A stretch of 64,000 nt of DNA from Alphaproteobacteria bacterium AO1-B (lineage in GTDB: Bacteria; Pseudomonadota; Alphaproteobacteria; Rhizobiales; Stappiaceae), in assembly GCA_001890945.1 (NCBI GenBank), contig MLAX01000004.1, positions 620,001-684,000 of the forward strand. Reading direction: 5' to 3'. Positions 35,668 to 44,090 of the stretch are shown here, one piece after another (positions within the stretch are counted from its first letter, which is position 1; the number at the start of each line of letters is the position of its first letter). The notes beneath the pieces are model-generated. The model had not been told where the DNA came from, ran no database searches, and saw only the letters and a list, made by a program, of their open reading frames with translations. A program made the position numbers and the translations under genes.

Positions 35668-35685
35668 TTTGCAACCGGTTGCAAA
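35668..35685. promoter_or_regulatory. Inositol-repressor (LacI-family) operator, divergent iolD / idh-iolE
   Basis: The perfect 18-bp palindrome TTTGCAACCGGTTGCAAA lies between iolD and the idh gene at 35732. The identical 18-mer recurs at 40046-40063 beside the LacI gene, making both very likely targets of that regulator. The even dyad with a central CG fits LacI-family binding. Confidence 0.85.
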
Positions 35686-35731
35686 TCTTTTTCGAAAGAG
35701 GCAAAACGAAAACCGGAAACGGGAGTGAGGC

Positions 35732-36835
35732 ATGGCGGAAATCGGGATCGGTATCCTGGGCGGAGGCTACATGGGAAAGGCGCATGCCGTTGCCATGTCT
35801 GCCGTCGGTGCTGTTTTCAACACCGCGTTGCGGCCGCGGCTTGAAATGGTTGGTGCAAGTTCACTCGCGTCTGCTGAAAAGTATCGTGATGCCTTCGGTT
35901 TCAACCGCGCTGCCGCCAATTGGCAAGAGCTTGTCGAAGATCCAAGGGTCGAAGCGATTGTAATCGCATCCCCACAGTCCACTCACCGGGATATCGCCGA
36001 AGCCGCATTTTCGTTGAACAAGCCTGCTCTGTGCGAAAAGCCAATGGGCGCAAGCCTGGAGGACTCGGAGGCCATGGTCGCAGCTGCGGAGAAAAGCGGC
36101 TGCGTGAATATGGTCGCCTACAACTATATCCGCACGCCAGCGAGCCAGTACGCCCGCAAACTTATCGCAGATGGTGTCATTGGCGACATCACATGGTTTC
36201 GCGGTGAGCATACCGAGGATTTCTACGCGGACCCGAAAGCTCCGGCGTCCTGGCGCACAGAGGGTGATGCGAACGGAACCATGGGCGATCTCGCACCCCA
36301 CATGATCAACGCTGCGCTTGCGCTGGTTGGTCCGGTGCGCAGTGTCATGGCGGAAATCGAACGGGTTCATGAAAATCGTCCCGGCGGCAAGGTAACGAAC
36401 GACGACCATGGTCAGATGATGACGCGCTTCGAAAACGGAGCGATGGGACACATGTACTTCAGCCGGATCGCGACTGGCCGGAAGATGGGATACGCCTACG
36501 AAATCACAGGAACAAAAGGGGCTATCCGTTTTGATCAGGAAGACCAGAATGCTCTCTGGCTGTATCTCATGGATGAGAATGAAGCGGACCGCGGATTCCG
36601 CAAAATCCTGACGGGCCCTGCGCATCCAGATTACGAACCCTTTTGCCAAGGCCCTGGGCACGGCACGGGCTATCAAGACCAGATCATTATTGAAGCCAAG
36701 GATTTTCTGGAGGCGATCCACTCGGGCACATCGGTATGGCCAACCTTCCGGGATGGTCTGGCCGTTAAACACATTGTGGAAGCGGCCATGGAATCCTCGC
36801 GGACCAAAAGCTGGCAACCCTTGGAAAGAACTTAA
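35732..36835 (+). CDS. Gfo/Idh/MocA-family oxidoreductase of the inositol cluster
   Basis: This 367-residue dehydrogenase has GILGGGYMGKAHAVAM at the start, CEKPMG near 100, and a substrate domain with WRTEGDANGTMGDLAPHMIN near 172-190. It is first in the rightward iol operon, directly after the 18-bp operator, and 25 bases before iolE. Likely roles are oxidation of a second inositol isomer (scyllo- or D-chiro-inositol) or of an inositol derivative, complementing IolG. The exact substrate cannot be read from sequence. Confidence 0.87.
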   Translation: MAEIGIGILGGGYMGKAHAVAMSAVGAVFNTALRPRLEMVGASSLASAEKYRDAFGFNRAAANWQELVEDPRVEAIVIASPQSTHRDIAEAAFSLNKPALCEKPMGASLEDSEAMVAAAEKSGCVNMVAYNYIRTPASQYARKLIADGVIGDITWFRGEHTEDFYADPKAPASWRTEGDANGTMGDLAPHMINAALALVGPVRSVMAEIERVHENRPGGKVTNDDHGQMMTRFENGAMGHMYFSRIATGRKMGYAYEITGTKGAIRFDQEDQNALWLYLMDENEADRGFRKILTGPAHPDYEPFCQGPGHGTGYQDQIIIEAKDFLEAIHSGTSVWPTFRDGLAVKHIVEAAMESSRTKSWQPLERT

Positions 36836-36860
36836 AATCACTGTTTGAAAGGCTCGCAAG

Positions 36861-37754
36861 ATGAGCATTAGAATTGGCAATGCGCCGTGTTCATGGGGCG
36901 TTGAGTTTCCTGACGATCCACGCAATCCGGCCTGGAAGGCAGTGCTGGAGGAGTGCTCGGGAGCGGGATACAAGGGCATTGAACTTGGACCGGTCGGGTT
37001 TATGCCTGAAGACCCTGCAGTCCTTTCGGAAGCCCTTGCGCAGTACGACCTGGAGCTGATTGGCGGCGTCGTGTTCCGGCCGTTTCATGATCCGGATGCC
37101 TGGGAGAACGTTCTTGATGGAACGCACCGGACGGCCAAGGCCCTGGTGGCGCATGGCGCCCAGCATATGGTTCTGATCGACTCCATTTCCCCGCGTCGCG
37201 CCCCGACGGCTGGACGGCCAGAAGAAGCTGAGCAGATGGATGCTTCCGAATGGGCCGCTTATCGGGATCGTATCGCTGAAGCGGCCAAAATAGGCACCGA
37301 AGACTATGGCCTGACCGTCGGAATTCATGCGCACGCAGCTGGCTTCATGGACTTTGAACCGGAGCTGGAACGGCTTTTGGACGAGGTCGATGAGAAGTAT
37401 CTGAAGATTTGTTTTGACACCGGCCACCATTCTTATGCCGGGTTTGACCCTGTCGCGTTCATGGAGCGCAACATCGGGCGTATCTCCTACATGCACTTCA
37501 AGGACATCGACCCGAAAGTTAAGGCCGATGTGGTCGCCAAACGGACAGGTTTCTACGATGCCTGCGGACAAGGCATCTTCTGCAATCTCGGCGACGGGGA
37601 TGTCGACTTTCCAAAGGTGCGGCAGATCCTTCTCGATAACGGGTTCCAGGGATGGTGCACTGTGGAGCAGGATTGCGACCCGACGCTTGATGTGTCGCCG
37701 ATCAACGATGCTCGGGCGAACCGTGAGTACCTGGAATCCATCGGTTTCAAGTAA
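36861..37754 (+). CDS. iolE: myo-Inosose-2 dehydratase IolE
   Basis: This 297-residue TIM-barrel metalloenzyme of the xylose isomerase-like family starts IRIGNAPCSWGVEFPDD, typical of IolE. Metal ligands lie in GIHAHAAGFMDF (near 155), CFDTGHHSYAGFDPV (near 186), SYMHFKDIDP (near 212) and CTVEQDCDP (near 270). It dehydrates scyllo-inosose to the cyclic dione used by IolD. It is flanked on both sides by Gfo/Idh/MocA genes in one operon. Length is normal. Confidence 0.9.
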   Translation: MSIRIGNAPCSWGVEFPDDPRNPAWKAVLEECSGAGYKGIELGPVGFMPEDPAVLSEALAQYDLELIGGVVFRPFHDPDAWENVLDGTHRTAKALVAHGAQHMVLIDSISPRRAPTAGRPEEAEQMDASEWAAYRDRIAEAAKIGTEDYGLTVGIHAHAAGFMDFEPELERLLDEVDEKYLKICFDTGHHSYAGFDPVAFMERNIGRISYMHFKDIDPKVKADVVAKRTGFYDACGQGIFCNLGDGDVDFPKVRQILLDNGFQGWCTVEQDCDPTLDVSPINDARANREYLESIGFK

Positions 37755-37765
37755 AGGCAGGACCA

Positions 37766-38923
37766 ATGGCACGATTGAATTGGGGCATGATTGGCGGCGG
37801 TGAAGGCAGCCAGATCGGGCCGGCGCACCGGCTTGGGGCCGGGCTTGATGGCGCGTTTTCCTTTGTTGCGGGCGCGTTGGATCATCGGCCTGAAGCGGGC
37901 CGGGAATATGGTCAGCGGTTGGGGTTGGCGGCTGATCGTGCCTATGGCGACTGGCGGGAAATGCTGGACGGCGAAAGCGGGCGCGAGGATCGGGTCGATC
38001 TGGTTACAGTGGCAACTCCGAACGCAACCCATTTCGAAATCACCAAGGCTTTCCTTGAGAATGGGTTTCATGTCGTTTGCGAAAAGCCAATGACCATGAC
38101 GGTCGAGGAGGGCGAAGAAATCGTCCGGATTTCGGGGGAAACTGGGAACATCTGCGCGGTCAACTACGGCTATACCGGCTATTCACTGGTCCGGCACATG
38201 AGGGCGATGGTTGCGCGCGGCGATCTTGGAAAGATCCGCCTGGTCAAAGCGGAATTTGCACACGGGCACCACGCCGACGCGGCCGATGCTGACAACCCGC
38301 GCGTCCGGTGGCGGTATGACCCGGCCCAGGCCGGGGTTTCGGCGCAATTCGCCGATTGCGGCATTCATGCGCTTCACATGGCGTCGTTTGTGACGGGGCA
38401 GGAAGTCGAGCGCTTGTCCGCGGACACTGTGTCCTGCATTGCCAGCCGTGAGCTTGAAGATGATGCCATGGTGAACTTCCGAATGGACGGCGGAGCGGTT
38501 GGCCGGCTCTGGACGTCCTCTGTCGCGATTGGCCGGCAACACGGACTGACCCTTCAGATCTTTGGCGAAAAGGGCGGATTGCGGTGGTCCCAGGAGCAGC
38601 CCAACCAGCTCTACTGGATGCCGCTCAACGGTCGTTTAGAGATCATCGAGCGGGGAGAAGGGGGATTGTCGCCCGAGGCCGACAGGACATCGCGGGTAAC
38701 CATCGGACATGCAGAAGGCATGCCGTTGGCATTTGCCAACATTTACACCGATCTCGCCGAAGCCATTCAGGCGCGTAAGGATGGCAGGCCAATGGACCCG
38801 GCGGCGGACCTGTACCCGCGGGCAGAAGATGGCCTGCGTTCAATGGCGGCAGTTTTTGCGGTCGCGGACAGCGGAAAACGGGAGGGCGTTTGGGTAGACG
38901 CCCGTCCGCCCATGTTCAGGTAA
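37766..38923 (+). CDS. Gfo/Idh/MocA-family oxidoreductase, third in the inositol cluster
   Basis: This 385-residue protein starts LNWGMIGGGEGSQIGPAHRL and has CEKPMTMTVEEGEEIV near 105 plus a substrate domain with AQFADCGIHALHMASFVTGQ near 193-212. It is longer than IolG by about 57 residues and belongs to the subgroup with a GGGEGSQIG phosphate loop. That subgroup is often found in inositol and related cyclitol clusters. It lies 11 bases after iolE and is the last gene of the operon. It may handle another cyclitol or a methylated inositol; this is inferred. Confidence 0.87.
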   Translation: MARLNWGMIGGGEGSQIGPAHRLGAGLDGAFSFVAGALDHRPEAGREYGQRLGLAADRAYGDWREMLDGESGREDRVDLVTVATPNATHFEITKAFLENGFHVVCEKPMTMTVEEGEEIVRISGETGNICAVNYGYTGYSLVRHMRAMVARGDLGKIRLVKAEFAHGHHADAADADNPRVRWRYDPAQAGVSAQFADCGIHALHMASFVTGQEVERLSADTVSCIASRELEDDAMVNFRMDGGAVGRLWTSSVAIGRQHGLTLQIFGEKGGLRWSQEQPNQLYWMPLNGRLEIIERGEGGLSPEADRTSRVTIGHAEGMPLAFANIYTDLAEAIQARKDGRPMDPAADLYPRAEDGLRSMAAVFAVADSGKREGVWVDARPPMFR

Positions 38924-38963
38924 GCTGATGGGGTCTGCGTTTCTTACGTCCGGTTTTGTCCAG

Positions 38964-39965
38964 TTAGGACACCGGGCGCAGGGTGCCGCGTTCGATCACT
39001 TCGCAAGGGAACAGCCGGGCTTCCGGATACCTGGCCGGGTCTTCGAGCATTGAGACAATCAGTTCCACAGAGGAATTGATGATTTGTTGAACCGGTTGGC
39101 GGATCGTCGTCAGATTGATGTTCTCCCAACCGGCCATTTCCATGTCGTTCAGGCCAATGATGCCGATATCGCCGGGAACATTCAGACCGGCATCCTCAAT
39201 CGCGCTCAGGACCCCAATCGACAGAACATCATCGCCGCAAAAATAGGCTTCGGCGAGTGGGCGGATATCAAGAAGGCGCTGCATTTCCTCCCGGCCTGCC
39301 TCAAAGGAATAGGCCTTCGCGTAGCTCACCGTCATTTCCATGTCTGGATGCCGGGAAATCTCTTCGGAGAAACCTTTGAATCTGTCCTGCGTAGATGTTG
39401 CCGTGTCTGGGCCGCCGAGAAACGCGACATGCTTGTAGCCACGTTTGGCAAGTTCCAGCGCTGCCATCCGGCCGCATTCCACGTTGTCGATGCCGACCAC
39501 ATGGAATTCAGGTGCGGTCGAATACCGTCCGAAGCTGTTCACCACCGGCACTCCGGCATCCTTGAATGCCTTAGAAAACCCCGGCGGCAGGGTGGACGAT
39601 GCAACAACCACGCCGTCGACTGAGTACTGCCGGAGCATGCGCACGGATGCTTCCGGGTCGGTCTCATCGGACAGATTTACCAGAAGCGGCCGCAATCCCA
39701 CGCCCTGAAGCTTGCGCGTAAATTGGTCAAACACTTCGAGAAAAATCGGATTGTGAAAGTTGTTGGACACCAGGCCAATCAGTTTCGTGCGTCTGGTGGT
39801 CAGTCCGCGGGCCAGAATGTTCGGCGTATAGCCAAGCTTTGTGGCCGCTTTCTCAACTTTGCGGCGGGTCTTGTCTGAAACGGATGCGCCGTCAGTGAAG
39901 GTGCGCGATACCGCAGAGCGTGACACGCCTGCAAGTTCGGCAACTTCTTTCAAGGTAACGGTCAT
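38964..39965 (-). CDS. LacI-family regulator, probable repressor of the inositol regulon
   Basis: This 333-residue LacI protein has a canonical helix-turn-helix (LKEVAELAGVSRSAVSRTFT, residues 4-23) and the hinge KLGYTPNILARGL. An effector domain with IGLVSNNFHNPIFLEVF follows. It lies between the idh-iolE operon and the divergent ABC importer. The identical operator sequence occurs in both control regions (35668 and 40046), and one of them sits in its own promoter, so autoregulation is likely. The inducer is presumably inositol or an inosose. Confidence 0.9.
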   Translation of the reverse strand: MTVTLKEVAELAGVSRSAVSRTFTDGASVSDKTRRKVEKAATKLGYTPNILARGLTTRRTKLIGLVSNNFHNPIFLEVFDQFTRKLQGVGLRPLLVNLSDETDPEASVRMLRQYSVDGVVVASSTLPPGFSKAFKDAGVPVVNSFGRYSTAPEFHVVGIDNVECGRMAALELAKRGYKHVAFLGGPDTATSTQDRFKGFSEEISRHPDMEMTVSYAKAYSFEAGREEMQRLLDIRPLAEAYFCGDDVLSIGVLSAIEDAGLNVPGDIGIIGLNDMEMAGWENINLTTIRQPVQQIINSSVELIVSMLEDPARYPEARLFPCEVIERGTLRPVS

Positions 39966-40041
39966 CGGTCCATCAATCCAAACAGTTAGATTAGGTGTCT
40001 TACCTCAACAGGCCTCAGCGATCAGTATGAATTTTCGATTT

Positions 40042-40067
40042 CCATTTTGCAACCGGTTGCAAAATGG
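40042..40067. promoter_or_regulatory. LacI-family operator, 26-bp perfect palindrome
   Basis: A 26-bp perfect inverted repeat has the core TTTGCAACCGGTTGCAAA (40046-40063), extended on both sides by CCAT/ATGG. It lies between the lacI-type gene (start 39965) and the ABC binding-protein gene (start 40150). It matches the operator at 35668-35685 over 18 bases. Confidence 0.88.
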
Positions 40068-40149
40068 GTCAGATCATGTTTTTCTGAAAATGAGAGAGGG
40101 CTTCAAGCCGCTCTTTGACCATGAAAATGGCAATCCTTGGGAGGAAGGA

Positions 40150-41100
40150 ATGAAATCTACCCTTAAGTCGCTGCTGCTTGCCGCAGCGGTCATTGCTGCT
40201 CCGCTTGCCGGGGCTCAAGTCGCATCAGCCGAAGGTGAGAAGTATATTCTCGTCAGCCACGCGCCGGACAGCGACAGCTGGTGGAACACCATCAAGAACG
40301 GCATCGCCCTTGCCGGTGATCAGATGGGCGTTGACGTCGAGTACCGCAATCCACCGACCGGTGACCTTGCGGACATGGCACGTATTATCGAGCAAGCCGC
40401 GGCTTCAGGGCCGAATGGTATCATCACGACATTGTCCGATCCGGACGTTTTGTCCGGGCCAATCAAGGATGCTGTGGCATCCGGCATTGATGTCATCATC
40501 ATGAATTCCGGTACACCGGACCAGGCCCGCGAAGTCGGAGCCTTGATGTATGTCGGTCAACCGGAATATGACGCCGGCCATGCAGCGGGCCTGCGCGCCA
40601 AGGGAGATGGCGTTACAAGCTTCCTGTGTGTGAACCACTACATCAGCTCGCCGTCTTCGACAGAGCGCTGCCAGGGTTTTGCGGACGGACTTGGTGTGGA
40701 GCTGGGTGATCAAATGATCGACAGCGGCCAGGATCCGGCTGAAATCAAGAACCGTGTTCTCGCTTACCTCAATGCTAACCCGGATACCGATGCCGTTTTG
40801 ACGCTTGGTCCGACCAGTGCAGATCCGACCTTGCTGGCGCTGGATGAGAACGGCATGGCCGGCGACATCTACTTCGGTACGTTTGACCTTGGTGAGAACA
40901 TTGTTGAGGGCATCAAAAGTGGTGTCATCAACTGGGGGATCGATCAGCAACCTTTCCTGCAGGCTTACCTGCCGGTCGTGGTCCTGACCAATTACCATCG
41001 CTATGGCGTTCTGCCGGGCAACAACATCAACTCCGGCCCTGGTTTCGTGACCAAGGACGGGCTGACCCTCGTTGAGAAATTTGCGGGCGAATACCGCTGA
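40150..41100 (+). CDS. ABC sugar-binding protein, probably inositol
   Basis: This 316-residue pentose/ribose-type periplasmic binding protein has a Sec signal peptide (cleavage near 27, after AQVASA). The mature start is YILVSHAPDSDSWWNTIKNG. Motifs include IIEQAAASGPNGIITTLSDPD near 82 and DLGENIVEGIKSGVINWGIDQQP near 250, typical of cluster B sugar-binding proteins. GGGAGGAAGGA lies before the ATG at 40150. The shared operator links it to the iol genes, so inositol or a related cyclitol is the probable ligand. It is followed by a T-tailed hairpin. Confidence 0.88.
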   Translation: MKSTLKSLLLAAAVIAAPLAGAQVASAEGEKYILVSHAPDSDSWWNTIKNGIALAGDQMGVDVEYRNPPTGDLADMARIIEQAAASGPNGIITTLSDPDVLSGPIKDAVASGIDVIIMNSGTPDQAREVGALMYVGQPEYDAGHAAGLRAKGDGVTSFLCVNHYISSPSSTERCQGFADGLGVELGDQMIDSGQDPAEIKNRVLAYLNANPDTDAVLTLGPTSADPTLLALDENGMAGDIYFGTFDLGENIVEGIKSGVINWGIDQQPFLQAYLPVVVLTNYHRYGVLPGNNINSGPGFVTKDGLTLVEKFAGEYR

Positions 41101-41114
41101 ATTCCGTAGGTATA

Positions 41115-41140
41115 GGGTGGCGCATTGCGCCGCCCTTTTT
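41115..41140 (+). terminator. Hairpin with T5 tail after binding-protein gene (attenuator)
   Basis: GGGTGGCGC pairs with GCGCCGCCC (9 bp, one G-T) around an ATT loop and is followed by TTTTT. It sits 14 bases after the binding-protein stop and 40 before the permease start. It should partly terminate transcription, raising binding protein over permease. Confidence 0.75.
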
Positions 41141-41180
41141 CACGAATAACAAATCAAAAAATTGAGCCGGGGAGGGCCAC

Positions 41181-42302
41181 ATGACCGAGGCCAACGTGGC
41201 AGCGACTGCTGATGAGCGGGTAAAGCAGCAATCCAGCTTGCAAAAAGCCCTTATCCGCCCGGAACTCGGCGGGATTTGCGGCACGATAATCGTATTTGCC
41301 TTGTTTCTTATTTTCGCCGGCGACAGCGGCATGTTCAGCGCTCAAGGGGTGATGAACTGGTCAACCGTTTCCGCGCAATTCATGATCATTGCCGTTGGCG
41401 CCTGTCTTTTGATGATTGCAGGCGAGTTTGATCTGTCGGTCGGGTCCATGATCGGCTTTTCCGGCATGATGATCGCCATCTTTACAGTGACGCTCGAGTG
41501 GCCTGTTTGGCAGGCGATCCTTGCCACCTTTGTCATGGCGCTCGCGATCGGAGCGTTGAACGGTTACATCGTGGTACGCACCGGACTGCCGAGCTTTATC
41601 GTAACACTTGCATTCCTGTTTATCCTACGCGGCTTCACCATCTATCTGCCGCAAATCATCGAGCGCAAAACCATCATCGGCGGGGTCGACCGTGCGGCCG
41701 AGGGCGACTGGTTCGCAGCCTTGTTCGGCGGCAAGATCTTGACTGGTTTATTCGCTTGGATGGGCGACGCTGGCATCATCGATGTGTTTGAGCGCGGCTC
41801 GCGCGCTGGGCAGCCGGTGGTCGAAGGCATCCCAATGCTGATCGTCTGGGCGATCGCATTGGTCATCGTTGGCCACATTATTTTGACCCGCACCCAATTC
41901 GGAAACTGGATCTTTGCAGCGGGCGGCGATGCGCAAGCAGCGCGCTATGTGGGCGTTCCGGTCAACCGCGTCAAAATCCTGATGTTTATGTTCACGGCAT
42001 TTTGCGCCACTGTCTTTGCAACGTGCCAGGTTATGGAATTCGGGTCGGCCGGGGCTGACCGCGGCCTACTAAAGGAATTTGAGGCCATCATTGCAGTCGT
42101 GATTGGTGGCGCACTCCTCACCGGTGGGTACGGGTCGGTGGTCGGTGCAGCGTTGGGCGCCTTGATTTTCGGCGTGGTCCAGCAAGGGCTCTTCTTTGCA
42201 GGCGTAGAAAGTTCGCTTTTCAGGGTGTTTCTTGGTGTGATTCTGCTCTTTGCCGTGATCTTGAACACCTACATCCGCCGCATCATCACAGGGGAGAGGT
42301 AA
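41181..42302 (+). CDS. ABC sugar permease, RbsC/FrcC-type (inositol importer)
   Basis: This 373-residue integral membrane protein has about ten helices. It contains the BPD_transp_2 signature: [20 protein letters not shown] near 75-94, [20 protein letters not shown] near 130-150, and the ATPase-contact region with [20 protein letters not shown] near 253-272. The late motif [14 protein letters not shown] closes the protein. GGGGAGGG precedes the ATG. It forms a homodimeric channel with the ATPase encoded one base downstream. Specificity for inositol is inferred from the shared operator. Confidence 0.9.
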   Translation: MTEANVAATADERVKQQSSLQKALIRPELGGICGTIIVFALFLIFAGDSGMFSAQGVMNWSTVSAQFMIIAVGACLLMIAGEFDLSVGSMIGFSGMMIAIFTVTLEWPVWQAILATFVMALAIGALNGYIVVRTGLPSFIVTLAFLFILRGFTIYLPQIIERKTIIGGVDRAAEGDWFAALFGGKILTGLFAWMGDAGIIDVFERGSRAGQPVVEGIPMLIVWAIALVIVGHIILTRTQFGNWIFAAGGDAQAARYVGVPVNRVKILMFMFTAFCATVFATCQVMEFGSAGADRGLLKEFEAIIAVVIGGALLTGGYGSVVGAALGALIFGVVQQGLFFAGVESSLFRVFLGVILLFAVILNTYIRRIITGER

Positions 42303-42303
42303 G

Positions 42304-43092
42304 ATGACGTCCACGCACGCTCCCATTATTCAAATGCAGGGAATCGAGAAGCATTTCGGTTCGGTGATCGCGCTGGCCGGTGTTTCCGTCGATATCTATC
42401 CGGGCGAATGCCATTGCCTGCTCGGCGACAACGGTGCCGGCAAGTCGACATTCATCAAAACCATGTCCGGCGTCCACAAGCCGACAAAAGGGGAAATCCT
42501 CTTCGAGGGACGGCCAATGCATTTTGCCGATCCGAGAGATGCAATCTCGGCCGGTATTGCGACCGTGTATCAGGATCTCGCGATGATCCCGCTTATGTCT
42601 GTCAGCCGGAACTTCTTTATGGGCAATGAGCCGATCCGCCGCCTCGGTCCGCTGAAGCTCTTTGATCACGACTACGCGAACCGGGTGACGATGGAGGAGA
42701 TGCGCAAGATGGGCATCAATCTGCGCGGTCCGGATCAGGCAGTTGGAACCTTGTCCGGAGGTGAACGCCAGACCGTTGCCATCGCGCGCGCAGTTCATTT
42801 CGGAGCCAAGGTCCTGATCCTTGATGAGCCGACGTCAGCGCTGGGTGTCCGTCAGACGGCAAATGTCCTTGCGACCATCGACAAGGTGCGCAAACAGGAC
42901 ATAGCGGTTGTTTTCATCACCCATAACGTCCGCCATGCGCTTGCCGTTGGAGACCGGTTCACGGTGCTGAACCGCGGTCAAACGCTGGGAACGGCACAAC
43001 GCGGCCAGATCACCCCGGATGAACTCCAGGACATGATGGCCGGCGGGCAAGAACTGGTTGCCTTGGAGGATTCTCTCGGGGGAACAGTTTAG
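42304..43092 (+). CDS. ABC sugar ATPase, single-domain FrcA type (inositol importer)
   Basis: This 262-residue ATPase has Walker [10 protein letters not shown] (41-49), signature LSGGERQ (near 149), Walker [12 protein letters not shown] (near 170) and the H-loop His in ITHNVRHAL. Most CUT2 sugar importers use a double-length ATPase of about 500 residues, whereas this one has a single domain as in FrcBCA, so it must dimerise. It begins right after the permease stop and is the last gene of the operon. A weak terminator-like hairpin follows. Confidence 0.9.
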   Translation: MTSTHAPIIQMQGIEKHFGSVIALAGVSVDIYPGECHCLLGDNGAGKSTFIKTMSGVHKPTKGEILFEGRPMHFADPRDAISAGIATVYQDLAMIPLMSVSRNFFMGNEPIRRLGPLKLFDHDYANRVTMEEMRKMGINLRGPDQAVGTLSGGERQTVAIARAVHFGAKVLILDEPTSALGVRQTANVLATIDKVRKQDIAVVFITHNVRHALAVGDRFTVLNRGQTLGTAQRGQITPDELQDMMAGGQELVALEDSLGGTV

Positions 43093-43101
43093 TAGAGGCA
43101 G

Positions 43102-43120
43102 TCCCGGTGACCGACCGGGG
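43102..43120 (+). terminator. Possible terminator after the inositol ABC operon
   Basis: CCCGGT pairs with ACCGGG around a 5-base loop, ten bases after the ATPase stop, with a short pyrimidine-rich tail (ATCTTTCT). The stem is short and the tail imperfect. The rest of the gap to 43356 shows no gene I can support. Confidence 0.4.
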
Positions 43121-43355
43121 CGATCTTTCTAGGAATCACTACCGTCCCTGTAGATATGAGTGAAAGGCAACTGGCACAAGCTCGTCGTGTTTTCAGTATC
43201 TTGTCCAGGCTCCGCATGTGCCGTTGATCGTAATCTTCGAGTTCATTCTGTTCATTCAAGTTCATGATAAGAAGAGGTATCGGACTGGCTGCGAACGGCG
43301 GCGGGCGCTTTTTTACGGGGCAGTGGAGAATTCAGGCTCAAAACCAATCGATGTT

Positions 43356-44090
43356 TCAATCAATTTGGTCGCCCTCATAAATGAACCGCTCCGTGAGGTG
43401 ATTAAAAATTTGGGGTTCCTCAAGATGAACAGCGTGAGCGCAGCCGGGAATGACAGCCAGACTGCTCTCGGGGACTGATTGCCAAAGGGTCTGTATTTGC
43501 GGCCAGGGATAGGTACGGTCCTGATCACCCCAGATGATCAATGTCGGGGCGCTTATGGAGCTTAGGGAATCTTCTCCCGACCAATCGCGCATGGCTTCAA
43601 GGCCTGCCTGGATTGCGTCAGGGCTGCTGCATTCGGCGATTGCTGCGCACGCGGGATAGGCTTTGGCATTTTCGCGGTGCAGGAACCAGGTCGCAGCAAT
43701 TCGGCGCGCCGTTGCTTTGGCGCCGTCGTCTTTCGCCCGTTGCATGGACGTTTCGATCGGCTCAAACCGGCCCGGCAATAGACCAAGGGCGCCGGTGCTG
43801 TAAAGCACCAACCGCGCCACGCGGTCTGGTGCCTGCCGGATCATATCCTGAACCACCATGCCTCCCATGGAATGCCCAAGAAGTAGAAAGCGCTCAACGC
43901 CCTGGTCCGTTAGCTCGTCCAGAACCCAGCGCGCCAATTTCTCGATGGAGTTTATTGGGGGCAGGTGCGCGTTTTTGCCGAAACCGGGAAGATCGACTGC
44001 GATCAACGGAACCGTGTTCTTCAAAGGGGACTGCGGTTCCCATTGATCACTCCCGCCCATGAAGCCATGGACCAGAACCAACGGGATCAC
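43356..44090 (-). CDS. Alpha/beta-fold hydrolase
   Basis: This 244-residue hydrolase has an oxyanion HGFMGG near 8-13, the nucleophile elbow GHSMGGM (Ser near 79), the acid Asp in IIWGDQDRTYP and His in IPGCAHAVHLEEP. The GTG start at 44090 overlaps the permease stop (GTGA), which favours it over a longer frame. It is the last gene of the PLP enzyme/ABC operon, so it may hydrolyse an ester or thioester form of the imported compound. The substrate is unknown; the protein most resembles general esterase/haloperoxidase-type members. Confidence 0.82.
   Translation of the reverse strand: MIPLVLVHGFMGGSDQWEPQSPLKNTVPLIAVDLPGFGKNAHLPPINSIEKLARWVLDELTDQGVERFLLLGHSMGGMVVQDMIRQAPDRVARLVLYSTGALGLLPGRFEPIETSMQRAKDDGAKATARRIAATWFLHRENAKAYPACAAIAECSSPDAIQAGLEAMRDWSGEDSLSSISAPTLIIWGDQDRTYPWPQIQTLWQSVPESSLAVIPGCAHAVHLEEPQIFNHLTERFIYEGDQID

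Noticed and set aside
35861..36979. A 372-codon open frame on the minus strand
   Set aside because: It is wholly antisense to the Gfo/Idh/MocA gene and the start of iolE, has no recognisable domain, and is explained by codon bias of the real genes on the opposite strand.
36891..37772. A 293-codon minus-strand open frame over iolE
   Set aside because: IolE on the plus strand has every catalytic motif; the antisense frame shows none and is a shadow.
43218..43478. A small plus-strand frame of 86 codons after the inositol ATPase gene
   Set aside because: It runs into the convergent hydrolase gene, has no ribosome-binding site and resembles nothing; the region is better read as intergenic.
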